DNA of 64,000 nucleotides from an uncultured Oscillospiraceae bacterium (GCA_910584835.1 CAJUEG010000002.1:36317-100316), one strand, 5' to 3'; shown: positions 34,370 to 43,832, numbered from the stretch's first letter. The notes: a model not told the origin generated them from the sequence alone. Program-made: numbers and translations.

Positions 34370-35485
34370 GTGCCGCCCCTGAGCATTTTGATAAAACCCG
34401 CCTCCAGCTCCTGCAACCTGCGCTGCTCCTACTGCTTTTACGCCGACGAGGCCAGCCTGCGCACCGTTCCCAATTACGGCATGATGTCCCCGCAGGTGAG
34501 CCATGCCCTGATTGAAAAGGCGATGGAGGTGGCGGAGGGCAGCGTCTCCTTTTTGTTCCAGGGAGGCGAACCCACCCTGGCCGGGCTGGAGTTTTACCGG
34601 GATTTCACCGCCCGGGTGGGGCAGGCGCTTCCCCGGGGGCTGGCGGTCCATTACGCCATCCAGACCAACGGGACGCTGCTGGACGAGGATTGGTGCCGCT
34701 TTTTCAAAGAAAACCGCTTCCTGGTGGGCCTCTCCCTGGACGGCAGCCGGGAGTGCCATGACCGTTTCCGCCGGGACGCGGCAGGGAAGGGCACCTATGA
34801 CCGGGTGCTGCGGGCGGCGCGGCTGCTGGAGCGGGCCGGGGCGGAGTATAACGTCCTCACGGTTGTGACCGGCCCCCTGGCCAAGCATATTCAGAGCGTG
34901 TTTGGGGCCCTGTGCCGGGAAGGCTTCCGCTTTCAGCAGTATATCCCCTGCCTGGACCCCCTGGAGGAACACAGGGGAGGGCGGAGCTATTCCCTGTCCC
35001 CGGCGCAGTACGAGGCGTTTTTGAAAAAGCTCTTTGACCTGTGGTTCCGAGAGCTGGAGCAGGGCCGGTACTGGTCCGTGCGCTATTTTGACAATCTGGT
35101 GTGGATGCTGGACGGGCGCCCCCCGGAGCAGTGCTCCATGCGGGGATGCTGCGGCCTGCAGTATCTGGTTGAGGCGGACGGCGGCGTCTACCCCTGCGAT
35201 TTCTACGGCCTGGACGAATACCGGCTGGGGAACATCCTTCAAAATTCCTGGGCGCAGCTGGACCGGGCCAGGGAGGAGCTGGGCTTTATCGCGGCGTCCG
35301 AGCGAATCCCGGAGGAATGCCAAAGCTGCCGCTGGTACCCCCTGTGCCGCAACGGCTGCCGCCGGGACCGCCTGGCAGAGGCCGGCGGGCTGGGGCGCAA
35401 TTACTACTGCCGGGCCTACGCCGGATTTTTTGACTATGCCCTTCCGCGGCTGCGCCGGGCAAGAGATCTGCTGAGGGCGAGGTGA
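34370..35485 (+). CDS. anaerobic sulfatase-maturating enzyme (radical SAM/SPASM)
   Basis: 371 aa. The radical SAM CxxxCxxC motif is at Cys15, Cys19, Cys22 (CNLRCSYC). FQGGEPTL follows, then C-terminal SPASM cysteines (CSMRGCCG, CQSCRWYPLCRNGC) for auxiliary Fe-S clusters. It oxidises the sulfatase active-site Cys to formylglycine without oxygen. It starts with GTG, with AAGGGAGGG upstream. Its neighbour sulfatase is the evident client. Confidence 0.93.
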   Translation: MPPLSILIKPASSSCNLRCSYCFYADEASLRTVPNYGMMSPQVSHALIEKAMEVAEGSVSFLFQGGEPTLAGLEFYRDFTARVGQALPRGLAVHYAIQTNGTLLDEDWCRFFKENRFLVGLSLDGSRECHDRFRRDAAGKGTYDRVLRAARLLERAGAEYNVLTVVTGPLAKHIQSVFGALCREGFRFQQYIPCLDPLEEHRGGRSYSLSPAQYEAFLKKLFDLWFRELEQGRYWSVRYFDNLVWMLDGRPPEQCSMRGCCGLQYLVEADGGVYPCDFYGLDEYRLGNILQNSWAQLDRAREELGFIAASERIPEECQSCRWYPLCRNGCRRDRLAEAGGLGRNYYCRAYAGFFDYALPRLRRARDLLRAR

Positions 35486-35489
35486 CCGA

Positions 35490-36275
35490 ATGCTGGTATT
35501 CTTCTTTGTGGCCTTGGGGGCCAGCGCCGTGGGCGCGGTTTGCGGGATCGGCGGCGGCGTGATTATTAAACCCGTTCTGGACTTGCTCCGCCTGGAGTCG
35601 GTGTCCGCCATCAGCTTTTTGTCCGGCTGCACGGTGCTGTCCATGAGCTGCTATTCGGTGGGCAGGTCCCTGCTTGCCGGGGAAAAAAGCGTCTCCCTGA
35701 GCACCGGCACGCCGCTGGCCGCCGGCGCGGCGGCCGGGGGGCTGCTGGGCAGCCGGCTGTTTGCGCTGGTGCGCCGGATGGCGGACGCCCCCGACCGGGT
35801 GGGCGCCGTCCAGGCCGCCTGCCTGGCCGCCGTCACGGCGGGGACCCTTCTGTACACGCTGAACAAGTCCCGCATCCCCACCCGCAAAACCCGGAACAAG
35901 GGGGCCTGCGCTGCAATCGGACTGGCGCTGGGCTGCATGTCCAGCTTTCTGGGAATCGGCGGCGGGCCCATCAACCTGGTGGTGCTGTATTTCTTTTTCA
36001 GCATGGACACCAAAACCGCCGCGGCCAACAGCCTCTACATCATTTTTTTCAGTCAGCTGTGCAATCTGCTGGCCACCCTTTTCACGGGCGGCGTCCCGGA
36101 TTTCCGCTGGCCGGTGCTGGTTTTGATGGCCGCGGGCGGACTGGGCGGCGGCGTCCTTGGCAGAAGGCTGAACCGGCGGATGAGCGGGGCGGCGGTAGAG
36201 GGCCTGTTTGTGGCCCTGATGGTGGTTATCATCGGCATCAGCCTGTTTAACGCATGGCGGTATTCGGTGGGATAA
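35490..36275 (+). CDS. TSUP/TauE-SafE family membrane transporter
   Basis: 261 aa with about eight hydrophobic segments and the duplicated glycine motif CGIGGG / LGIGGG of the TauE/SafE family, known for export of sulfite, sulfoacetate or related anions. The gene starts 4 bp after the maturase stop. Export of sulfate or sulfite released inside the cell is the natural inference. Confidence 0.85.
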   Translation: MLVFFFVALGASAVGAVCGIGGGVIIKPVLDLLRLESVSAISFLSGCTVLSMSCYSVGRSLLAGEKSVSLSTGTPLAAGAAAGGLLGSRLFALVRRMADAPDRVGAVQAACLAAVTAGTLLYTLNKSRIPTRKTRNKGACAAIGLALGCMSSFLGIGGGPINLVVLYFFFSMDTKTAAANSLYIIFFSQLCNLLATLFTGGVPDFRWPVLVLMAAGGLGGGVLGRRLNRRMSGAAVEGLFVALMVVIIGISLFNAWRYSVG

Positions 36276-36321
36276 AAAACAGCCGCATGGCGCTCCGGCG
36301 TCATGCGGCTGCCTTTCTTTG
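36275..36321. terminator. bidirectional terminator
   Basis: CAGCCGCATG/CATGCGGCTG with six A on the left and a T-rich right flank, between the convergent TauE and uridine kinase genes. Confidence 0.85.
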
Positions 36322-36363
36322 CCGGGATAACCCGCTTGCCGGCCCCGGCCCTCCGGCGCCTTG

Positions 36364-37284
36364 TCACCCGATGAACTCGTGGAGGAGGGATTCCGGCGGC
36401 ACCAGCCCGGGATTGATGGGCTCGAAGCGGTCCAGGGCGGCCACCAGCTGCAAAAGCTCCCCGCGGCGTTGGTTTTCTCCGGGCACCGCCGCCATGATGG
36501 GCTTGGCGTAGCCCGCCATCACCGGGACCTCGTAGGCCAGGGCGGTGTCGAACTTGATGTGGGCGGTGTCCTTGTAGGGGGAGATGTACAGCTTCTCCCC
36601 CCGGCGCACGTTGGCCCACATGTCCAGGGTGCCGCTCACGTCGGTGCCCCGGAAGTTGTAGTCCCGCACCGCCCGCCGGGTGAGGCGCAGCCAGGTGCGC
36701 TTGAACATCACCCTGCCGTCCTCCCCCTTGATGTCGCTCCGGGCGGAGACATACAGCCGGGTGGCCTCGGGGTGGCGGCTGGTGAGCTGGGTGTTCAGGG
36801 CGTGGATGCCCTCGAAGATGGCCACCTCGTCCGCCCCCAGCTTCAGCGGCCTGCCCCGGCTGTCGTTGCGCATCTGCCGGGCGAACTCGAACTTGGGCAC
36901 CAGAATCCACTCGCCCTTTGTCAGCTTGGCGAAGTGCTCGTCCAGCAGCTTTAAGTCCATCATCTCCGGGGACTCGTAGTCGATCCCGCCGTCGGGGGTG
37001 CGGGGCACGCCCTCCCCATCGGGGCACAGAAAGTAGTCGTCCATGGACACCGCGTGGGTGCGCACCCCCCGGCGCTCCAGCTCCTGGCTGAGCTTTTCCG
37101 CCGTGGTGGTCTTGCCCGACCCGGAGGGCCCGGACAGCAGCACCACCGGGCTTCTCTTCATGTTCCCGCAGATCTTTTCGGCGGCCCGGGCGATTTTCTC
37201 CTGGTAGCCCTGGTCGCACTCCTCCATGAACCCCACCGGGTCCCGCCGCACGGCGGCGTTGATGTCGGAAAGTTTGTACGCCAT
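36364..37284 (-). CDS. udk: nucleoside (uridine-type) kinase
   Basis: 306 aa. The P-loop GPSGSGKTT lies near residues 50-58, followed by the Asp of SMDDYFLCPDG and the uridine-kinase-like EGIHALN. An N-terminal extension of about 45 residues is typical of the clostridial uridine kinase-like family. Pyrimidine nucleoside salvage is the likely role; phosphoribulokinase-like activity is a less likely alternative. Single gene facing the sulfatase cluster. Confidence 0.85.
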   Translation of the reverse strand: MAYKLSDINAAVRRDPVGFMEECDQGYQEKIARAAEKICGNMKRSPVVLLSGPSGSGKTTTAEKLSQELERRGVRTHAVSMDDYFLCPDGEGVPRTPDGGIDYESPEMMDLKLLDEHFAKLTKGEWILVPKFEFARQMRNDSRGRPLKLGADEVAIFEGIHALNTQLTSRHPEATRLYVSARSDIKGEDGRVMFKRTWLRLTRRAVRDYNFRGTDVSGTLDMWANVRRGEKLYISPYKDTAHIKFDTALAYEVPVMAGYAKPIMAAVPGENQRRGELLQLVAALDRFEPINPGLVPPESLLHEFIG

Positions 37285-37350
37285 GGCGGCGCCTCCTCAT
37301 AAAAAGTCAGGACCTGTACTCACAGCGGAGCATGCCGAAGGCCCCGCCCT

Positions 37351-37887
37351 TCACAGCCGGAACTCCAACTGCACGTCGCAGGGCTCCGCCGCCGCGTGGC
37401 GGGGGTCGATCTCCTCCGCCTCCACGCAGCCCAGGGCCCAATAGGCGGCCATGACCTCCCTTGCCGAGTGGGCGGAGATGTAGAGCTTCTCCGCCCCCAT
37501 CTCCCGGGCGGCGGAGCAGGCCAGGCGGAACAGCCTTCCGCCGATCCCCCGGCCCCGGCACGGTTCCGACACGTAAAACAGGGCCAGGTCGGCGTACTGC
37601 CCCCGGCTCCCCAGCCGTCCCCCGGCCAGGGCGGCAAAGCCCGCGGTCTCCCCGCCGGAAAACGCCCCGAAGGCCGCGCCGCCGCCCTCCACCGCGCCCA
37701 GGACCTGGGCCGCCGCATCCCGGCGCTCCTCCAGGGTCCAGTCTTCAATGTACTCCACCGGGCGCAGGACCAGCACCCCGTCCACCCGCCGCCAGCACTC
37801 CTTCACGTGCTGGCGGCGGATGAATTTGTCCAGCGAATGGGGGCCGAAGTTTTCCGCCGTCAGGGGGACGTATCTCATCTCGTCCAT
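37351..37887 (-). CDS. GNAT-family N-acetyltransferase
   Basis: 178 aa single GNAT fold; the acetyl-CoA loop is CRGRGIGGRLFRLA near residues 113-126. The substrate is unknown. It lies 9 bp after mutL in the same direction and is probably the last gene of the mnmE-mutL unit. Confidence 0.85.
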   Translation of the reverse strand: MDEMRYVPLTAENFGPHSLDKFIRRQHVKECWRRVDGVLVLRPVEYIEDWTLEERRDAAAQVLGAVEGGGAAFGAFSGGETAGFAALAGGRLGSRGQYADLALFYVSEPCRGRGIGGRLFRLACSAAREMGAEKLYISAHSAREVMAAYWALGCVEAEEIDPRHAAAEPCDVQLEFRL

Positions 37888-37896
37888 GCCAACCTC

Positions 37897-40032
37897 CTAA
37901 GCCCGGCGAAACTGCTTTTCCAGCTGCTTTTTCGTCAGCTCAATGGCCACCGGCCTGCCGTGGGGGCAGTACTTCACCGCCCCGCTCATCACCAGCCGGG
38001 CCACCTCCTCCAGCTCCTCCCGGCCGCTGTGCCAGCCCCCCTTGATGGCCGCCTTGCAGGCCATGGTGTGCAGCAGCTCGTCCCGGGCGGACGCCGGGTC
38101 GGAGCACCCCGTCAGCCGCAGCCGCCGGGCCAGCTCGCACAGCGCCCCCTCGATCTCCCCGGCGTCCAGGTAATCCGGCGCGGAGCGCACCGCCAGGGCG
38201 TTCCCGCCGAACTGCTCCACCTCAAAGCCGAACCGGGCCAGCAGCTCCCCCTGGCTGAGCAGAATCTCCAGCTCCTCCGGCGGGGGGGAGAAGGTGACGG
38301 GGGTGAGCAGCTCCTGCACCATAGGCTGGTAGTCCGCCGCCTTGAGCCGGTCGAAGTTGGCCCGCTCGTGGGCGGCGTGCTTGTCGATGAGCAGTACCTT
38401 GTCCCCCTGCTCCACCATCACGTAGGTATGGAACAGCTCCCCCCGGACCACCCAGGGCTCCTCCCCGGCCTCCGCCTCCGGGGCGGGAGCCGCGTTTTCC
38501 GGCAAAACGCCCTCCGGCGCGGTTTTCTCCTCTTGGACCGCCACAGGGGCGGCGGGCTTTCCCTCCGCGCTCTCCGGCACGGGGCCGGGCTGTCCCGGTT
38601 CCGCCCGCTCCGGGACGGGGCCTCCCGCTGTCCCAGCGTCCGCGGCAGCGCTGTTTTCCCGGGGAATCGCCCCCGCCGGCATGGCAGCCTCCGCCGTTCG
38701 GGCGGGGGCCTCCTCCTTTTTCTCCGGCAGGGGCTCCACCCACTGGAAGGGGGATTTTTTCCGCGGCCGGGCGGGGGACGCTTTTGCCGGGGCCGCGTTC
38801 GCTTCTTCGGAGAGGGGGGCCGGCGGGGTCTGCGAGGCCGGGGGCGCGGGCTCCGGCCTCGCCGGGGAGGACGGCCGGGCCTGCGGGCCGGGCGCGGTTC
38901 CCCCCAGGGGCTTGAACCGGGAGGCGGGCATAAACTGCGTCCCGGCCAGCTCCCGCGCCCCGTCGTGGAGGGGCAGGCTGGTCTGATTGGGGGTCACGGT
39001 GTCCGCGCCCTTCACCCCCGGTATCACCGCCTGGGGCCGGGTGTGGTCCCGGTCCAGGGCGGACAGCACCGCGTGGTACACCGCGGCGAACACCGCCTGT
39101 TCCCGCTGGAACTTCACCTCGGTCTTGGCGGGGTGAACATTCACATCCACTCCGGCGGGGCTGACGGTGAGGTGGATGACGCAGCCGGGGAATCTGCCCA
39201 CCATCTTCTGGTTTTTATAGGCTTCCTCCACCGCCGCCGTCATGATCCGGCTCTTGACGTACCGCCCGTTGACAAAAAAGTGCTGATAGCCCCGGCTCCC
39301 CCGGCAGCAGGTGGGCAGGGAGGCAAAACCCTCCACATCCATCCCCTCCCCGCTGCCCTTTACGGGGAGGAAGCCCAGGGCGATGTCCCGCCCCATCACG
39401 GCGTAGACGGCGCTTTTCAGCTGCCCGTCCCCGGGGGTGAGCAGCTCCTGCCTGCCGTCCCGGATGAACTTCACGCTCAGCTCCGGGTGGGACAGCGCCG
39501 TCCGCTGGACCGCCGCGAACACGGCGGCCCCCTCGGCGGCGTCCTTCTTCATGAACTTGAGCCGGGCGGGGGTGTTGAAAAACAGCTCCCGCACCGTCAT
39601 GACCGTCCCCTTGGGACAGCCGGCCTCCTCCTGGCCGGTCACCTCTCCCGCCGTCACCGTGACGGATGTGCCCAGGGCCTGGTCCTCGGTGCGGGTGAGC
39701 AGCTCCACCCGGGACACGGCGGAGATGGCCGCCAGCGCCTCCCCCCGGAAGCCCAGGGTGCCGATGGCCTCCAGGTCCCGCTCGGTGGAGATTTTGGAGG
39801 TGGCGTGGCGGAGAAAGGCGGTGGGGGCCTGGTCCGCCGGGATGCCGCAGCCGTCGTCGGTGACCCGGATGAGGGACATCCCCCCGTGGGCGATCTCCAC
39901 CGTGACGGCGGACGCCCCGGCGTCCACGGCGTTCTCCATCAGCTCCTTCACCACGCTGGCGGGCCGCTCCACCACCTCGCCGGCGGCGATCAGGTCGGCC
40001 ACATGGGGGTCTAATTGTTTTATCACGGCCAT
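37897..40032 (-). CDS. mutL: DNA mismatch repair protein MutL
   Basis: 711 aa. The GHKL ATPase N-terminus has LIAAGEVVERPASVVKELMENAVDAGA-type motifs. A proline/alanine-rich linker covers about residues 340-520. The C-terminal endonuclease domain has a DKHAAHER motif (usual DQHA..E) and CPHGRP for zinc. The start at MAVIKQLDPH was taken over a longer reading that overlaps dtd. No mutS is in the window. Confidence 0.96.
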   Translation of the reverse strand: MAVIKQLDPHVADLIAAGEVVERPASVVKELMENAVDAGASAVTVEIAHGGMSLIRVTDDGCGIPADQAPTAFLRHATSKISTERDLEAIGTLGFRGEALAAISAVSRVELLTRTEDQALGTSVTVTAGEVTGQEEAGCPKGTVMTVRELFFNTPARLKFMKKDAAEGAAVFAAVQRTALSHPELSVKFIRDGRQELLTPGDGQLKSAVYAVMGRDIALGFLPVKGSGEGMDVEGFASLPTCCRGSRGYQHFFVNGRYVKSRIMTAAVEEAYKNQKMVGRFPGCVIHLTVSPAGVDVNVHPAKTEVKFQREQAVFAAVYHAVLSALDRDHTRPQAVIPGVKGADTVTPNQTSLPLHDGARELAGTQFMPASRFKPLGGTAPGPQARPSSPARPEPAPPASQTPPAPLSEEANAAPAKASPARPRKKSPFQWVEPLPEKKEEAPARTAEAAMPAGAIPRENSAAADAGTAGGPVPERAEPGQPGPVPESAEGKPAAPVAVQEEKTAPEGVLPENAAPAPEAEAGEEPWVVRGELFHTYVMVEQGDKVLLIDKHAAHERANFDRLKAADYQPMVQELLTPVTFSPPPEELEILLSQGELLARFGFEVEQFGGNALAVRSAPDYLDAGEIEGALCELARRLRLTGCSDPASARDELLHTMACKAAIKGGWHSGREELEEVARLVMSGAVKYCPHGRPVAIELTKKQLEKQFRRA

Positions 40033-40033
40033 A

Positions 40034-40468
40034 TTATACCTCGAGTAAAATCGTAATCGGCCCGTCGTTCTGGGAGAACACCTGCATCTCGGCCCCGAAC
40101 TCCCCGTGCTCCACGGCAAAGCCCTTCTCCCGGCAGGCGGCCATAAACCGCTCGTACAGCGGAATGGCCAGGTCCGGCTTGGCCGCGTGGGAGAACCCCG
40201 GGCGGCGGGAGGAGGTGTCGGCGTACAGGGTGAACTGGCTCACCACCAGCAGCGCGCCCCCCACCGCGGCCAGGTTCAGATTCATCTTGCCGTTCTCATC
40301 GTCGAAAATCCGCAGGCCGCACACCTTGTCGGCCATTTTATCCGCCACCGCCTCCGTGTCCTCCGGGCCCACCCCCAAAAGCACCAGAAGGCCGGTATCA
40401 ATGGCCCCGTTCACCCTGCCCTCAATTTCCACCCGGGCGTTTTTCACCCGGGTTACCACAGCCCGCAT
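40034..40468 (-). CDS. dtd: D-aminoacyl-tRNA deacylase
   Basis: 144 aa with the family motifs SQFTLYADT and NDGPITILLE. It releases D-amino acids from tRNA. The start MRAVVTRVKNA has AAGGAGG upstream; the previous in-frame ATG does not. mutL starts 2 bp after its stop. Confidence 0.95.
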   Translation of the reverse strand: MRAVVTRVKNARVEIEGRVNGAIDTGLLVLLGVGPEDTEAVADKMADKVCGLRIFDDENGKMNLNLAAVGGALLVVSQFTLYADTSSRRPGFSHAAKPDLAIPLYERFMAACREKGFAVEHGEFGAEMQVFSQNDGPITILLEV

Positions 40469-40481
40469 GGCGCAGTCCTCC

Positions 40482-40871
40482 TTATATTCTGTTCCCGTTT
40501 TTGTCAAAGGTTTTTTTCAGCGTCCGCTCCACCGGAATGATCGTAAAAATGAGCGTCACCGCTTCCGCAAGCGCCACCAAAATGCCCAGCAGCCAGTTGG
40601 TCTGCTCTCCTCCGGGACGGGTCTGCATCCACCCCAGGAGGACTGCGGACAGCGCCAGTAGCAGCCAGCCCATCCGCCACCAGAGCCTCCCGCATACCTG
40701 GTGGGCGAATTCCCAGGTATCCCGGTTCTTCATGGACATGGGGGTGCGGTAGCCGTATGCGCCATCAATGTCTTGGGGCGGTTTTTTCATGAACCGCCAT
40801 CCGAAACCCAATAGAATCGCGGGCACAGCAAAAACGTCCACCAGCAAGATCGCCTGATCAAACCATTCCAT
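40482..40871 (-). CDS. SdpI-family membrane protein
   Basis: 129 aa with three hydrophobic segments and the SdpI signature GYRTPMSMKNRDTWEFAHQ. Bacillus SdpI gives immunity to the SdpC killing toxin; most family members have no known toxin partner, and none is seen here. The start MEWFDQAIL has GGAGG 8 nt upstream. Confidence 0.85.
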   Translation of the reverse strand: MEWFDQAILLVDVFAVPAILLGFGWRFMKKPPQDIDGAYGYRTPMSMKNRDTWEFAHQVCGRLWWRMGWLLLALSAVLLGWMQTRPGGEQTNWLLGILVALAEAVTLIFTIIPVERTLKKTFDKNGNRI

Positions 40872-40939
40872 TTTATCCGCCTCCTTTTTTCTTCCATTAT
40901 ACACCGGAAACGGGCCGCTGTCATTCTTTTTTTGTTGAC

Positions 40940-40967
40940 GTACCCCCGCCCTTGCGGGCGGGGGTAC
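40940..40967. repeat. perfect 12-bp hairpin after mnmE
   Basis: GTACCCCCGCCC/GGGCGGGGGTAC with loop TTGC, just past the mnmE stop. It lacks a U-run on either strand, so termination is uncertain. Confidence 0.6.
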
Positions 40968-40991
40968 ACAAAAGATGCCGGCTGTCACGGG

Positions 40992-42365
40992 CTATTTTCC
41001 CACGCAGAACCGCTCGAAGATGCGGGCGGTCACGTCCTCGCGCACCGTCCTCCCCGTCAGCTCCCCCAGGGCGGCCATGGCCTCCTCCACGTCGGCCACC
41101 ACCGCGTCCGGGGACATCCCCGCCTCCAGCGCCCGGGCCCCCCGGCGGACGGCCTGCCGGGCCCGGCCCGCCGCCTCCGCCTGCCGGGCGTTGGTGAGCA
41201 GGGCCCCGGCCTGGCTCCGGGGCGGCTGGGGGAACAGGGCGGCAACCTCCTCCCCCAGTTCGTATACCGCGCGCTGGGGGTTGCGCTTCACACTGACGCA
41301 CACCTGGGGCGGAAGCTGGAAATCGAATATGGGCACATCCCCACAGGGCAGATCAGTCTTGCTGACAACTAAAATTGTGGGGGCGGCGTCCATGGCCTCC
41401 TTTAAAATGCGGATGTCCTCTTGGGTGGTGGGCTGGCTCTGATCCCACACCACGAAGATCAGCTCCGCCCGTTCCATGGCGGCCCGGGCGCGCTCCACCC
41501 CCAGCCGCTCCACCGCGTCCTCCGTCTCCCGCAGCCCCGCCGTGTCGATGAGCCGCAGCAGCACCCCGCCCAAGTTCACCCGCTCCTCCACCGTGTCCCG
41601 GGTGGTGCCGGGTATGTCCGTCACAATGGCCCGCTCCCGGCCCAGCAGGGCATTGAACAGGGTGGACTTGCCCGCGTTGGGCCGCCCCACGATGGCGCAG
41701 GGCACCCCCTCGCTGAGCAGCCGGCCCCGCCGGTAGGTGTCCGCCAGAGCGTCCAGCCCCTCCGCCGCCCGGCCCAGCGCCCCGGCCAGCTCCTCCCGCT
41801 CAAAGGGTTCGATGTCCTCGTCCGGGTAGTCCAGCACCGCGTGGAAGTGGGCGCACAGGTTGGTCAAATGGTCGTAGATACCGTCCACCGCGTCCGCCAG
41901 CGCCCCGCCCAGCTGGCCCGCCGCCTGGTAGACGGCGGCGGGGGTCTCGGCGTGGATCAGGTCGGCCACCGCCTCGGTGCGGGTGAGGTCCAGCTTCCCG
42001 TTCAAGAAGGCCCGCCGGGTGAACTCCCCCGGCCTGGCCTGCCGCGCCCCGGCGGCGAAGAGGGCCTCCAGACCCAGGGTCAGGGCGGCGGGGGAGCCGT
42101 GGCACTGCAGCTCCGCCGTGTCCTCCCCGGTGTAGCTGCCGGGGGCCCGGGAGACGGTGCACAGGCAGTGGTCGATCACCGCCCCCTCCCGGTCATGGAG
42201 GGCGCCGTACACCAGCGTCCTTCCGGGTCGGGCGGACATGGGCGCGCCCCGGAATGGGGTAAACACCTGGTCCACGGTCCGGACGGCCTCCGGCCCGGAC
42301 AGGCGGAGTATGCCGATGGCGGAGGGGATCATGGGGGTGGCGGCGGCGGCGATGGTGTCGGTCAT
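40992..42365 (-). CDS. mnmE: tRNA modification GTPase MnmE
   Basis: 457 aa. An N-terminal tetrahydrofolate-binding domain is followed by a GTPase domain with GRPNAGKST (G1), GTTRDT (G2), DTAG (G3) and SKTD (G4, usual NKxD), and the C-terminal CVGK with the conserved Cys. With MnmG it installs the cmnm5 group on U34 of tRNA. mnmE is often near oriC; together with the parS-like site at 46.9 kb this hints at an origin-proximal location. Confidence 0.96.
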   Translation of the reverse strand: MTDTIAAAATPMIPSAIGILRLSGPEAVRTVDQVFTPFRGAPMSARPGRTLVYGALHDREGAVIDHCLCTVSRAPGSYTGEDTAELQCHGSPAALTLGLEALFAAGARQARPGEFTRRAFLNGKLDLTRTEAVADLIHAETPAAVYQAAGQLGGALADAVDGIYDHLTNLCAHFHAVLDYPDEDIEPFEREELAGALGRAAEGLDALADTYRRGRLLSEGVPCAIVGRPNAGKSTLFNALLGRERAIVTDIPGTTRDTVEERVNLGGVLLRLIDTAGLRETEDAVERLGVERARAAMERAELIFVVWDQSQPTTQEDIRILKEAMDAAPTILVVSKTDLPCGDVPIFDFQLPPQVCVSVKRNPQRAVYELGEEVAALFPQPPRSQAGALLTNARQAEAAGRARQAVRRGARALEAGMSPDAVVADVEEAMAALGELTGRTVREDVTARIFERFCVGK

Positions 42366-42466
42366 GGGGGTTCACCTCAAATTCAAACCGCGGTGGCGGC
42401 GGGGCGCGCCCCGCGGATTTTGTTTTTTTATCTTACCACAGCCCGGCGGAGGGGTCAATGCGCGCC

Positions 42467-42495
42467 TTGCGCCCCGCCCCCTTTTGTGGTATACT
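42467..42495 (+). promoter_or_regulatory. promoter of the SecB-like gene
   Basis: TTGCGC, 17-bp spacer, extended TGG-TATACT (42490-42495); start about 25 bp before the ATG. Confidence 0.55.
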
Positions 42496-42524
42496 ATACC
42501 CAAATTCTACAACGGAGGTGCCCC

Positions 42525-42935
42525 ATGGCGGAACTCACGATGCTCTCCTACAAGCTCCAGGACCTGCAATTCTTCAACAAGCTGGACGCCCCGGGCCAGA
42601 TCCAGCTGGAAAACAACTTTTCCTTTTCGGTGAACTACAATCAGGACAACACCCGCTGCATGGCCAAGCTCTACCAGTGCGTGAAGGACAAGACGGACAC
42701 CCCCGACCACCGCTTTTTCGTGTCGGTGGAGCTGGTGGGCATTTTCGAGGTGTCCGGCCCCCTCACCGACGAGGACAAGCGGGACTTCCACGTGGCCTGC
42801 TACCAGCAGCTGTTCCCCTACGCCGAGCTGCTGGCCAAGCAGACCTGCGCCGCCGGGGGCATGCCCAACTTCCTCCTGCTGCGCCAGCGGATGACCCGGG
42901 ACAACGTGGTGGTCAACCGCCCCGCCGACGGCTGA
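42525..42935 (+). CDS. SecB-like protein-export chaperone
   Basis: 136 aa matching the SecB fold: a hydrophobic, aromatic N-terminal strand region, VELVGIFEVSG in the middle, and the family ending CYQQLFPYAELLAKQTCAAGGMPNF. SecB keeps preproteins unfolded for SecA; Firmicute SecB-like proteins are less studied and can also serve toxin-antitoxin systems, but no toxin gene is adjacent. Single-gene unit with promoter and terminator. Confidence 0.8.
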   Translation: MAELTMLSYKLQDLQFFNKLDAPGQIQLENNFSFSVNYNQDNTRCMAKLYQCVKDKTDTPDHRFFVSVELVGIFEVSGPLTDEDKRDFHVACYQQLFPYAELLAKQTCAAGGMPNFLLLRQRMTRDNVVVNRPADG

Positions 42936-42977
42936 AAAAGCGCTCCCCGCCCCAGGGCAAGGCTCCATGAAGAAGGT

Positions 42978-43018
42978 AAGGGCAAGGCAGACCGCAATGG
43001 TTTGCCTTGCCCTTTTTT
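42978..43018 (+). terminator. terminator of the SecB-like gene
   Basis: AAGGGCAAGGCA/TGCCTTGCCCTT with a 13-nt loop and a T6 tail. Confidence 0.9.
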
Positions 43019-43084
43019 CTGTGTAATAACCCACTATGACACTTTCAGGGAAAGCGTCCGCGGCGGAGAGCCGCAAACTGAAGA

Positions 43085-43693
43085 TTATCCGTGTTCCTTC
43101 CCGAAGTGCCTGCATGCCAGTATCCCAATGGGGAGGAAGTACGCGCACCACGCCACAAGCGCAACGACGCCCCCGATATTTGTTCTTCCATCCGACATAC
43201 TGGCAAACACATCGGTCATCGGCATAATAAAGCAGCCGAAAAAGAAAACGCCATGGATCATCATCAGGGCTTTCATCCACTTGTCCGCTTTGCTGTCCGC
43301 TTGGACGGACAAGCCCATGAAAAATGTGGAGAGGGCCATCATGCCATACCCCAGCAGATCATAGCTGAACATCAGCCCCCCTCTTTGGAAATCCAGAATC
43401 CCCTGCGCCTGTTCGCTCAGCCCGCCTGAGCGGACGCTTGTTGTCTGCGCAAAATATACCAGAAAAATCAGTACCGCATAGACGGCCGCAAACGCCATCC
43501 CGGTATTTGCGGCTACACGCCGGTTTTCACCGCTCTCATAGTGCAGTCCCGCCGCCATCATGATATAACCAATCGGCAGAAACATACATACCAGATATGA
43601 GCCAAAGGGAAAGTTCATGATTAAGCAGAGCGCAAAAAGAACTACCGCCGCCGTGACGATCACTGAGCCGATTCTCGGTATGATCCTGTTCAT
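43085..43693 (-). CDS. polytopic membrane protein of unknown function
   Basis: 202 aa with about six hydrophobic segments. I do not recognise a family. The start MNRIIPRIGS was chosen for GGAGAAGG upstream; codons before it are leader. Codon use is slightly less GC-biased than its neighbours. It lies 140 bp downstream of the zinc-ribbon gene, with a terminator in between. Confidence 0.7.
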   Translation of the reverse strand: MNRIIPRIGSVIVTAAVVLFALCLIMNFPFGSYLVCMFLPIGYIMMAAGLHYESGENRRVAANTGMAFAAVYAVLIFLVYFAQTTSVRSGGLSEQAQGILDFQRGGLMFSYDLLGYGMMALSTFFMGLSVQADSKADKWMKALMMIHGVFFFGCFIMPMTDVFASMSDGRTNIGGVVALVAWCAYFLPIGILACRHFGKEHG

Positions 43694-43742
43694 TCCGTCC
43701 TTCTCCATAAATCGGGATTTGTCGGTCAATTCACTGTAAAAC

Positions 43743-43780
43743 AATACCCGCCGAAAAGCAGCTCCTTCCCGGCGGGTATT
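43743..43780 (-). terminator. terminator of the zinc-ribbon gene
   Basis: AATACCCGCCG/CGGCGGGTATT stem, then GTTTT on the minus strand. Confidence 0.7.
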
Positions 43781-43832
43781 AACTTCCTTATATGGTACTG
43801 CGCCCCAATGCGGGGCGCGGCTGCCCCGGCGC

